Source: Nymphaea colorata (taxonomy: Eukaryota; Streptophyta; Magnoliopsida; Nymphaeales; Nymphaeaceae). Taken from it: a stretch of 64,000 bases of DNA. Of this stretch, positions 54,001-64,000 are shown piece by piece. The stretch is taken from positions 23,950,131 through 24,014,130 of the forward strand of contig NC_045140.1 in the NCBI RefSeq assembly GCF_008831285.2, written 5' to 3'. Under the pieces are notes generated by a model that saw only the letters and a list, made by a program, of their open reading frames with translations, ran no database searches and had not been told where the DNA came from. Positions within the stretch are counted from its first letter, which is position 1. Each line of letters opens with the position of its first letter. Position numbers and translations under genes: made by a program.

Positions 54001-56187
54001 AATAAAAGATTCACTGTTTATCTAAAAATATATCTGAACTGATTATGATGAATTGAACACTTCAGGAATCATAGTTTTTGTTGATATTTGTTTCTCCTCA
54101 TGCTATTAGATGCTGTACTGTGTGGATTTATTTTTATGGACTTTTCAACATTAGGACCGCTACTGTTCAGTTTCTGTATCAAACCTGCTGGAGGGAGGCC
54201 TCTGGCCCTTTTATTCATTGAAATCCAAAGAAAAAATATATGTGCAATCAAAACTGTTCCCTGGTGGAGATAAAGGTGATCACTTACCAAACCACAAACA
54301 GAAATTGGCAGGTGAACAAACCATAGAATAGGAACAACAATAAACAACTACTGGACAGAAGATGGCAGGTGAATATCCACAGAATAGGAACAGTCAAAAT
54401 CAGCTGGTAGGATGCAAACTCACAGCTACAAAAAGTAATCAACACAACCTAGCCCCCCAAAACAGAAACTACATTTGATTAAACAGGAAAGCTACCTCCA
54501 TGGCAGAGCTTCTTTTTGGGATGCTGATCATGTGATAGTCCCCTCAGCTTGTTTGGTGTGAACAGAGAGGCAGCCTCTGCATTCCACCATGGCTGGAGGC
54601 CACTTCAGCTGGGCCGCATTGTACTTGAGATCAGATTTAGTATCGAAAATATTCAGGATAGAATTAAGGATTTTACTTTCTGGATAGCCTGTCAAAGTTT
54701 ATCTGATGCCGCATTTTGATACTCTCCCGAGTTGCTTCAGTGCAGCTTCAGTGTCCGAGATATCATATTTAGAATACTGAAATAGTTGATTTCGTGAACT
54801 GAATCATAATAAGACTAACAAATTTCTGTTCCTCAAAGTGCAGGTTTTAGATGAAATACATCGCCAACCTGGTCCACTTTCTCTTTCAGTAGTCTCACTC
54901 CCAGCCCCTGAGACTCTCGTGGATTCTTTACCTGTTAAGATTCACCATAAGACATATCAAAATAGGCAGGATGAGGACATGGAACAGTGAGTTTCTCTAT
55001 ATGATTTCTGCCGTGATGCTACTTAGACATGTGAAAGATCCTAGCATGGTGCTAGGATTTGAACATAGATGTTAGCTTTTGTGCAGGTCTCCATGAATTT
55101 TGTTTTTGCGTCCACCATTTTAGTGTTTTTCTTGATTCACATGCTGCTATTCAAGTTGTCTGTTTGAGAAGACATCCCTTTGTTAGGCATTTATACGAAC
55201 TGGATCCCAGTCCTAAACTGTCCTGTGAGCAGTTGTGGATCCCCTAGCTGTACCTCCTTCACGTTAGGAGATACAACATGCTTTGACTTGCCCGAGGATG
55301 TACCCATATGGAACTCAAATTGTTGGCTGCCCACCTGGCAGCTGCACCTGTCCTCATTATGCCAAAACCCTGTGGGTCTCATTCTGGAGCTTAACAAGCT
55401 TCCATGTTTCATCGTGTGGTTCTAAACCCACTCGAAAGAGGTACTGCACATTTTCAATTTGCATTGCAAACATTGCTAATATTTTTAATTTATTGTGATT
55501 TTACTATGAAAATTTCGAATTTTATAGTATCAGTGATGACTGTGATAAGTTTGTAGCTTTTGAATACTACATGTACAATTTTCACATTTTTTCTGGAATA
55601 TATTAATTGTGTATAAAAATTATCCATGTATCCTTCCCAAACTTTTGCTCTTGGTGGGGTAAGCCTGAACGGGATTTCAGTATGGTGTTAGTTACGGATG
55701 TCCAGAAGCACAGGAATCCACGACGCATCCATTGGCCAAAAGTCATAGCTAGATAAAAATTGCCCAGTGCACTTGATTGTGCCCATCTGATGCCTAGGCA
55801 CGTCCTGGTTCATATGCTTGTCCTGAAATTCTGAATGCAGGTTTTTGACTCACATGATTAAACGACTTACTAACTTAAGCATGCATGTTCTTCCTGTATC
55901 AATTTTGTGTAGATGTTATATCTGCCTATCAGAGTATGAAGAAGGAGATAAGGTCAGAGTCCTTCCCTGCTGCCATGAATATCATATGATGTGCATTGAC
56001 AAATGGCTAAAAGAGATACACAGGTAAGGGTCATTTCTATGTTCAGTCACCTCTCCATCTAATCTCTTCTTTAAGTTAAAATTATGTAGTTTTCTCTGCT
56101 TCTGTTGCCAGGGTTTGTCCTCTTTGTCGTGGGGATGTTTGCGCTAGTAGTTCTGAGTGCTCAATCTCAAATTCCGGCATTCCTTGA
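51009..56187 (+). CDS. RING-H2 E3 ubiquitin ligase, At5g10650/JUL1-like, 6 exons
   Basis: Exons: 51009-51155, 52361-53356, 53599-53769, 54844-54986, 55913-56023, 56112-56187. Introns are GT-AG, phases agree, and the total is 1644 nt (547 aa). The N terminus [10 protein letters not shown] with an Arg-rich stretch is typical of the family, and Gly2 with serines could allow N-myristoylation (inference). Residues 50-380 are Ser/Thr-rich and low in conservation. The conserved part begins with [20 protein letters not shown], then [18 protein letters not shown] and [20 protein letters not shown]. The RING-H2 finger is at 487-528 (C487, C490, C505, H507, H510, C513, C525, C528). A short tail ends SNSGIP. 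The closest remembered relatives are Arabidopsis At5g10650 (JUL1, reported to act on the jasmonate regulator JAV1) and At5g24870; substrates here are unknown. Confidence 0.92.
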
Positions 56188-56448
56188 CCGCGGCTGTTCA
56201 TGTACTTTGGCAAGTTCTACATATATGTATACATATGAAGCTTTTCTCTTTGGTAACGTTCATTCTTGCTTCACGTGGACTTCTACAGAAGCAGTTCGCT
56301 GGAAAAAAAAAGACCAAATCCATGGCTGGTCAAGTATTAAAACAAATGGGCCCAGTAGCAGGCACTTGATGTTTGATAGACTTCGGACAAGTTACTTACC
56401 AATGAATTGCTTTGAGAAGGATCGATCTCCTGTTGTCCAAGAGTTCGC

Positions 56449-56484
<36 letters not shown>

Positions 56485-58473
56485 TATGCACAAGAAAACC
56501 ACCTTTTTTTTTCTTCTTCTCCATATCAGAGTAATTCCTACAGATAAAGGCCACGAATCTAGTCATCGACCAAGAGATTGACATGTTCAATTGGGAATGG
56601 TGCTTCTCTCCCATGTTCAACGCCTGGTTCGATATCCTGGCCTACCAAACTCAAGATTATCATGCCCATCAAAATCTAAAACATTTCCTAAACTGATAAC
56701 GATTATGCCAAGTCGCCAGTTGATTTTATGGCATATGTGCTATCCTTTCGTGAAAATTTCGAGTGACGCAGTCTCCAGAAGCGATTTCTTGACATGTTTC
56801 TCAATAAATGCGACTTGGCACGGTCTATCGGACAAAATCCACGTAAAGTAAATTTCTCTTTTCATGTTGTCATGGGTCTCACACATTCGGCAACAGGTCA
56901 TCTTCTTCATTGAAATGTGGATTCACGAGAAAATAGTTCAGCAGCCAAAGGGTGTGGAAAGAGATTCATGAAGATCATGGTTTCCATGTCTTGAATTGCA
57001 ATTAGAAAAGAATACCATGAGTGCTCTCCAGATTTCATGAATTTATTCCTGCGAGCAAACCGCGGAGTTTTGAGATTTACCAACTCCCAGAAGTTTAGCA
57101 CCGTTACAGGAGACTAATGCAATTACAGCCCTGAAATTCTTGTTCTGTTACATTTTGAAAATAAAGTTCTCGAATATTTTTCAGAACTCAAAGTGATTAA
57201 TGCAATTCCTCGGTTCAGAATTTAGAAATGCGCTCTCAGATTGGTAGATCTGGACCGACGAACAGGATCGGATGAGGACTGGAAATTTCCGTACCTGAAA
57301 TTTTTGAAATATTAAACGCCTGCAGCAACTTATGTTCACATTCAAACAAACCAGCTACAGTAATATATTTCGAGATATTCAAACATGACAATTACATAAC
57401 TAGTGCGGCGGCCAGATTGCATTGGATCCCAGTTCCGTGAATTTTGGATCGATATCGACCTTACAATGAGGAGAAAAAAGAAAAATCTACCGACAGCTGC
57501 ATCTTTAAACAATCTTTCATCTTTGTCCCTTCCCATATCTCCTTTGTGTTCGAACCGTACAAAGTGATGTCACTGATAGAGTTATCGCGAACAATTGATC
57601 ATTACGTGGTCGTATTTCCCCATATGGACAGCAGAAATAATGTCTAAAAATTAACTATCTAGCTATGTGGTTCGATTAATGCTTATAATATTTAAATATA
57701 TAATCCTGACCATATTTTATATGAGTCCCTGAATCATGAGTCTAGTTTTTTTAGACATCTGATAATTTTTTTTTTCTCCCCCAGCAAGCTGTTATTGCGA
57801 TAATATCAAATCTGGGCAGAGGTCTCTTTCTCCCTCCCTCTCTCTTCCCGTGAATCCCTCTCTTTCCTCCCTCTCCCCATCTCACCTCTTTTTTACAAAG
57901 GTAGCACGGGTGGCTCCGGCGGGGCTGCCGGTGATGGCAAGGGAGGAGCCACCAGGGCTCCTTCTTAAGAATATAAGAGAGAGAGACAGAGAGAGAGAAG
58001 TTCATAGGGAGAGAGAAGGGATGGAGAAAGGAGAGATATGAGCCGTCTGATGTAGAACCATAAAACTTAGAACCATCATTCTATTTTGCATTATATATAT
58101 GAGTTGGATTTCATCAGCCGTATGGATGATGTGGCCTCTTTCATATGCAGACCAATCCACACACACATATATATACGGCTACATGGCTCTAATACGTTAG
58201 ATTTGACGGGAATTACATGAATGATTGATTTTAAAGAGATCTAGCAGTACCTACCAGACCCTTATATGCCAGATTTCATAGGTTTTGTCTGGATCATTGG
58301 TTTTAAGGAGATCCAGTGGTGGAGGATATGAGTTTCTTTAATCGAGATTTTTACTTCCTTTGATGGGTATTTCGGTGTTTCAAAATATAATTAAGTTTTG
58401 TTTTGGTTTTCAACTTAATATCCATGATATGATATTCTTAAATTCAATGGCCCACTTCTCATCAAGTTTGGTA

Positions 58474-58511
<38 letters not shown>

Positions 58512-61500
58512 TAACACTCACAGATACCACTTGGATAATGGCAAAAAACAGACTCATAAAAATTAATGATTAAAATATTTTTTTTGCAATCCAACTTTAT
58601 AAATATGTTCTTAATAAGAGTGATTTGGTGGGAAATATATAATAAGCTAGTTTTTTTTTTTTTTTACTTCAGTAATATCTTTTAACAATAAAATATAAAC
58701 AACTCATACAACATCAAAATTTTGATAGTAGAAAGATCATTTTTTTACACAAAAACAACTTGAACTAAAACATGATTTATATTAAATTAATGCTTAGAAA
58801 CACATTAGGAGGTTCACATTTTGTTGGTCTGTTACTATACGTGTGTAAATTTTGCAACTTGGCCTTAGCTGCCGGTATCTCTATCTCTCCAGAATACTTC
58901 AATGTCCTCAATAGTTGCCGTGGTCGGCAAAAAAATAGTTGGTACGATTGTTTTGGTTTCATTGATGCGCCATCAACTGAGAGCTTTTCTTAGTAAGCCA
59001 TCATTCAATGGCAGATTCGCGTTTTAAATCTTCGAAAGCATGAGAAGGGAATGGTACAGTGGAAACGGTAATGGCTGTTAGCCAAGCAGCGGAGATCTGA
59101 TTCCATTTTAACTTTTTTCCTTTCACTCTGAGGTCGATGAGGTCCTCTGGAGTAACTAAAATGCGTTTTCTGCAGGAGATCAGAGGCTAGAATTCTCCCT
59201 TCAACTGAAAAGAAAGAAAATGGTAAAGTTTCCCATTCATGAAGAAGCGTCAGCCATCATTATTGGTTTTAAATTCGTCAGATCTTCTTAACTTGCCAGA
59301 TCCAAGCGTCGCTCCTGCTTTCTGAGCAGAGGCCTCGTGAAAAGTTCATTGAAGATGGGAATTTTTGGATGGCATCTAACATTTAGTTCAGATCTCATGC
59401 CAGTTTAGTCCAATTCAGTAACTCCAAGTCCTGGAAGGCCAATTAGTCATTAAATTCAGTTTACCAGCGAGCTTTTCACTCAAATAAGACTGATCAAAGT
59501 CGATTATTCAGAATTTTTGTACCTGGGTACATGCAAAAACGAGGAATTGGTGACACCATTTTCCACATTCATAGTGATCTTGACCCAAACAGGATTAGAC
59601 AAAATCCCCATTTAGTTCACATGTGGTAGTGACCGTATAGGAGCAATCAAATCGGACTGTTTATGCTTGGGAGTAAAGGGAAGTCATGCAAAAAATAGTG
59701 ATCTCTTCGATTCGATCCTTATGTACGTAGTTTTCAATCTCGAAAATATCAGACAGCCGCTCAATAATTGAGCAAATATTAGTCCCCTGACTTTTGAAAC
59801 ACATCAAATGGAAGTCTTTAACTTTTCTAAGAAATTCACAAATAGCCACTCTAAAATCAGCAAGCACATCAAAGTTTTCCCTTTAAAATTTATCTTTAAG
59901 GGGGCGTTTGATATACCTATAATTATGGAATTTTGGAATCAAAATGCTCATTTTTTTCAACAAACAAGGTGTTGTATCTTCGGAATTAAGAAACTAAAAC
60001 CTGGAATTCTGATTCCATTTCAATTTCAAGAGGAATTATGATTATGGAATTTTCATTGTTGAATCAAAATTCCAAACCATCAAACGCCCATAGTGCATGG
60101 CCCGGAGGTAAACAAAATGACAAGACTGGGACTTGATATGAGATCTCCATCTTGTAGTGAAATTCACTTGTTATCACCAACCCATCAGTTGCAGCGGCCT
60201 TTTCATTTTTTAACTTTGTTTTGTGAGGCACTCACATGGATCATATAAAGATTATATTATATGATCTAACGGCTGAAGCTGCGGGTCAGGCCTGCCTTAA
60301 AAGTCTTCGGTTTGGTCTCCCATGCCCTCATAATTAATATATGGAGCGTTATAGCCACTCATATTTCAAAAGGACAGGTTTTTAAAGAAGGGATGGATGG
60401 CAGGTGGTCGGTATTTGGCTGCTATAGTTTGTACATGTGAGAATCAACTCACAACTTGAATCTTCATCTTGCAACTATAGATCTTAATGAGGGTCGCCCT
60501 GGCCCAAGCTAGGGATTTTCGAGATTCATGTGAGATTACCAAGATGTGCGGCGTAAATGTGCAATAATCGTTAGTTAGAACTAAGTTTTGACTGAAAAAA
60601 AAAGGGGACAAGTAGAGTGCATGCTCGAACCGAGGGGTATTTTGGTCATATTAAAATGATATTTTCACCATTTTATTAAAAAAATTACACTTTTTCATTT
60701 TCACCCTTAGGGACATTTCAGTCATTTCAACTTGAAAATACAACCCTAGCTTTCATTCTTCTAGTAACATCAAAACTAGGTTGTGTATTGGACGAACTTA
60801 TGGTTATGCCCTTCAACTCAGAAGTAGCGCTTGCTACTGCCGTAGTTCAGGAGAGTAGCACATCAGACTGAGATATCATTAGTTTGATGTATCGGCTTGA
60901 GAGGCGGCAGCCGGTCATTAGTTTGAACAACATGGGCATCAATCCCTTAAGTAAAACTGGTATATTAGCTGACATTCATTGGGAATATAAGATACTTCAA
61001 CTCTGACTCAAACGGCTGTATACTCGTCCCACTCACCCAAACCAACCATTGGTCAAATAGTTTGCTCTTAACCCATTATGCCAAAACTCCCCACACTTGT
61101 TCGCTTTGAATCCATTATATTAAACTTTTTGGGTCAAAATTAGTATATGAAGGCTGCTGCCCAAATCCCCCAACCGCACTTTCAGATCTCAATCAAGAGT
61201 TCTCAAGCTTTAGTGATACGCCAATTTCTCCCGAACTTAGAGTCAGACATGAAGAAACATTGGCATCAATCAAAAAACAAAAATGAGAGGCAGAATTGTA
61301 TATTAGTTTTATTTTATTGTTTATTGAGTGCATGTTTGATTTAAGGAAAGTTGTTGGATTAACATGGTTGCGAAAATTATGATAAGTTAATTAATTAAAA
61401 GTTGTTTTAGATCACAATATTGTATGGTGATTCGTTATAAAGGGTCACATGCTCTCTTAGCGTATGCGTGTTGCCCTCACTGTGGAAAAATATAATAAAA

Positions 61501-62749
61501 AAGCAGATTTTTTAATAAAACAAAATATATGTCAGCCAGTGATTTGGTGCACTGTTTGATTACCGGGATGTTAGATCCAAGGTTCTGAGTTAATAAATGG
61601 CCTTTGTAAGGTCATAGTTCTAACAGATTGTGTATTTTAGAACTGCAAATTAATTAAGGCAACCAATATGCCTTGAATTGATAGATCTCAAGTGAGATAA
61701 GAGAGGGCGGGTTTGACTTGAGATCTATTAATTTGAAGATTCAAAGTCTACCAACCCATCAAGCCTTATTTTTTCAACCATCGGATTTTATATCCTTCTT
61801 AAAAGTCAAATATCTAAAGGCCTAGGATCTAATCCCCTGAATCTAAAATATGAGGTAATCAAGCACACTCTTCCAAATATATATATATATATATATATAT
61901 ATTTCCTTTCGGACGTCCTAAATTCTCTAACTGTTCATATTTTCCTCGTAAACTTTTCATAAACATATGTTGACATTTATATTGATGTTTAAGTTCGGAA
62001 AGTCTTCTTGCACAAGAGCCAGTATGAGTGAAAACAAAGTTAGTTTTTTTTTTTTCCTTTTATTCAAATGTTTCTGTAGAGTACGGAAGTCCTGTTTATT
62101 GACTTTTTTAAAGCTTCTACAAGATCTGAAAAAAAGAAATTTCGTTAATTTGGTTCTTAAGTTCTGTTATGTGCCGAGAGACAAACTAGTTGATTTGAAA
62201 GAATGAATACACCGTTGTAATTTGAAAATCTAACTTTTCGTGAAGACTCTGAAATAAAAGCTCTAAATAAAATTCTGGTCACTTGAGAAACACAAAACGG
62301 TAGTTACCTTTTTTTTTTTTCAAAATTACCTTTTCTGACCAAATTACATTTTTATAGTTGTAGATAACAAATTTTTGAACGGAAGTATAGTTCTAACCCT
62401 TTTTTGAGTGTATATATGTATATATATATATAAAATGTGATTCTCATGAAAGGCTTCAAAAAATAGTTTTCTTTAAATTATAGCAGACCCCAGAATGATA
62501 AGGAATTTCCCCTTAAAATATGACCCATATGTCCATATAAATTCCCAACAAAAATTTGTCGCCGTCTTCTTCCATATAGGTCAAGGAGGTTGTCCCACAT
62601 GGTGGCCGATTGGTCACACAGCGCCTCACAGACTACCCAACGCGTTTGGGTCGGCAGGGCGCACTTACCGTCGGTACTTCCCTTCTCCCATCATGCCCTA
62701 GCAAGCAAGATCCAACTCGTTTAATCCTCTGGTTTTATCCGAATTAATT
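56188..62749. other. Long gene-poor spacer
   Basis: This contains the 3' UTR of the RING-H2 gene (with CT/CA runs at about 56450-56483), then about 6 kb without a supported gene. Visible items are a CT-rich/GA-rich pair of strands at 57770-58035, TA runs at about 58474-58508, 61878-61902 and 62410-62432, and a MITE-like inverted repeat at 59900-60090. Frames such as 58772-58993, 59661-59867 and 61967-62206 show no domain and are taken as chance. Confidence 0.6.
59900..60090. mobile_element. MITE-like inverted repeat with GGGCGTTTGA ends
   Basis: The left end GGGGGCGTTTGATATACC and the right end ACCATCAAACGCCC are inverted. The 10-bp core GGGCGTTTGA/TCAAACGCCC is perfect, and the inner parts (GGAATTTTGGAATCAAAA and GAATCAAAATTCCAAA) are also partly complementary. 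Size is about 190 bp. No clear target-site duplication was seen, so the superfamily (hAT-like or PIF-like) is open. Confidence 0.6.
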
Positions 62750-63367
62750 GGTGGCTGGGCCCTTACATACCTGCGTCTTTATATGTGGCCTTTGGTCTTC
62801 CCCTTGGATCTCCAGTTTCCCAAACAGACTTTTGCCTTGCTTTAGCTCACTGAGAAGCTGCTCACTCGCCTTTTCCCCTTTCACCGTCGCCTGCTTGTTG
62901 GTAGCTTCTGTTTGCGCTTTTTCGCTCGCCGCTCTCTGGTTTGTAGGTTTTGGAAGAGCCATATAGGGTGGCCTTATCTTTCCTTTGTTCAGGCAGCTGA
63001 TTGGCTTCTTTCTCTCTCCCTTTCTCTGCAAAAGGTATGTTAAATCGCTTTTTGTGTTTTTTGTTTTTGTGGGTATTCAGTTTAGAGGTTTTGTGCTTTT
63101 GCTTAGATCTAGAGTTAGTGTCTCTTCTATCATTTTTGCAGTTTTTCACCGTATATTTGCCTAATCAGCACAGATCTGATTGTTTTTCCACGGTTTGCAA
63201 AACTCATTGTTTTGGGTGTCGTTCGTTTTTTGCATCTGAATACGAATTCTCTTTATTTTCCAATTTTCGTGTGTTGAAATGTGTGTTTTTGGCTGTTCAT
63301 CAGAGTTTTGGGAGTGCTACGGTTTTGGTGGTGCCGGGTCCGGCGGGAGAATTGGATTTATTGAACC
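62750..63367 (+). promoter_or_regulatory. 5' UTR region with a probable leader intron of the acidic membrane-protein gene
   Basis: CT-rich leader sequence precedes a donor at 63034/63035 (CAAAAG then GTATGT). An acceptor at 63303 (TTCATCAG) gives a 269-nt leader intron, with the second leader exon reaching the ATG at 63368. Several upstream ATGs (for example 63001) would be removed or bypassed by this splicing. Confidence 0.5.
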
Positions 63368-64000
63368 ATGTTTAGGCAGTCCTCTAGGAATCAGAAGAAC
63401 AAAGGACTTAAGGTTAAACATGTATTGCAGATTGGTTTGCTAATTGGTGTTTGCATGTGGTTGTTGTATCAAGTTAAACACTCTCATGATAAAAGGCAGG
63501 CTTTGACTGAGGCTGACGGAGGGATCTCAGAGAAGGTAGAAGGAATTAGGCATGAAATCTTTAGTCTTGGGAGAAAGGATCTCAGTAATGGGATTCAGAT
63601 GGTGACTGATAAAACAAAAGAAGATAAGGAAGAAGAGGAGGAAGACGAAGGCAGGCATGAAAACCATGAGGAACATGAAGATGAAGCCGTTGGAGGGGAC
63701 GGTGGTGGTGGAGAAGAGATAGATGAACAGGATCAGGAAAAAGGTGATGAAGATATGGAGCAGGAAGAGGAGTTTATGGATGGTGAAGAGGAAAAGGAAA
63801 ATGAAGGTGACAAGGAGAGTCAGTCCGATAATTCAGATTCATCAGAATCTCAGGAACATGATAATGTTGGTGCAGGTGCTCATGATGGAGAGGGCACCTC
63901 AGATGGTTTGATCCATGATACGCAACTCATAAGCTCTGATATTGCAAAATCGGAAGAAGAGAAGGAGAACAACGAACAAGTCGAAGATTCCAATGAGCCT
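63368..64000 (+). CDS. Acidic, Glu-rich single-pass membrane protein, 5' part, cut by window edge
   Basis: An open frame from ATG at 63368 reaches the window edge (211 codons). The basic N terminus MFRQSSRNQKNKGLKVKHV is followed by one membrane segment at about 19-35 (LQIGLLIGVCMWLLYQV), then a short basic KHSHDKR. After about residue 75 there are long acidic runs rich in Glu, Asp, Gly and Ser (KEEEEEDEGRHENHEEHEDE). Basic residues before the anchor suggest a type II orientation with the acidic part in the lumen or outside. Similar plant proteins with a FKVKHVLQ-type start and an acidic body are known only as uncharacterised proteins; the function is unknown. Confidence 0.8.
   Translation, partial: MFRQSSRNQKNKGLKVKHVLQIGLLIGVCMWLLYQVKHSHDKRQALTEADGGISEKVEGIRHEIFSLGRKDLSNGIQMVTDKTKEDKEEEEEDEGRHENHEEHEDEAVGGDGGGGEEIDEQDQEKGDEDMEQEEEFMDGEEEKENEGDKESQSDNSDSSESQEHDNVGAGAHDGEGTSDGLIHDTQLISSDIAKSEEEKENNEQVEDSNEP

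Noticed and set aside
57751-58041. Opposed frames in the GA/CT-rich block
   Set aside because: Low-complexity purine/pyrimidine sequence gives long frames by chance; there is no domain.

Overview
The window is nuclear DNA of a flowering plant. The evidence is spliced genes with GT-AG introns of roughly 0.1 to 4.5 kb, AT-rich introns and spacers, long (TA)n and (CA)n(TA)n microsatellites, a degenerate Ty1/copia element, MITE-like inverted repeats, and gene families specific to or typical of plants (BRIZ, HPAT, plant G3P permease, trithorax-like PHD/SET). The sequence does not fix the species. There is no sign of bacterial, organellar, CRISPR or rRNA sequence.

Layout: (1) 1-676, minus: 5' part of a glycerol-3-phosphate permease (MFS), cut by the window edge. 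(2) 3286-10650, plus: complete 12-exon BRIZ-type E3 ligase gene (BRAP2 + RING + ZnF-UBP + coiled coil), 494 aa. (3) About 13.2-31.5 kb, plus: large trithorax-like PHD/extended-PHD/SET histone methyltransferase gene; 17 coding exons join in frame to 2040 aa. (4) 33540-40394, minus: complete 8-exon hydroxyproline O-arabinosyltransferase (HPAT) gene, 368 aa. Its last 19-codon exon is separated by a 4.5 kb intron that holds a decayed copia element. (5) 44.3-49.4 kb: a direct segmental duplication; one copy carries a 77-aa Pro/His/Gly-rich minus-strand gene with TATA box and poly(A) signal, the other a decayed relative. (6) 51009-56187, plus: complete 6-exon RING-H2 E3 ligase gene resembling At5g10650/JUL1, 547 aa. 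(7) 63368-end, plus: start of a gene for an acidic, Glu-rich protein with one N-terminal membrane anchor. The rest (40.4-45.4 kb, 46-51 kb, 56.2-62.7 kb) is spacer rich in microsatellites and small repeats.

The genes are independent housekeeping, chromatin, ubiquitin and cell-wall functions, as usual in a plant genome; nothing suggests an operon or cluster. All exon models were made by eye from reading frame, GT-AG sites, phase and remembered family conservation. Every junction listed in the main models keeps phase. The points most worth following up are the Cys/His-rich module in the PHD/SET protein, the transposon-expanded HPAT intron, the Pro/His/Gly gene pair, and the MITE and solo-LTR candidates.
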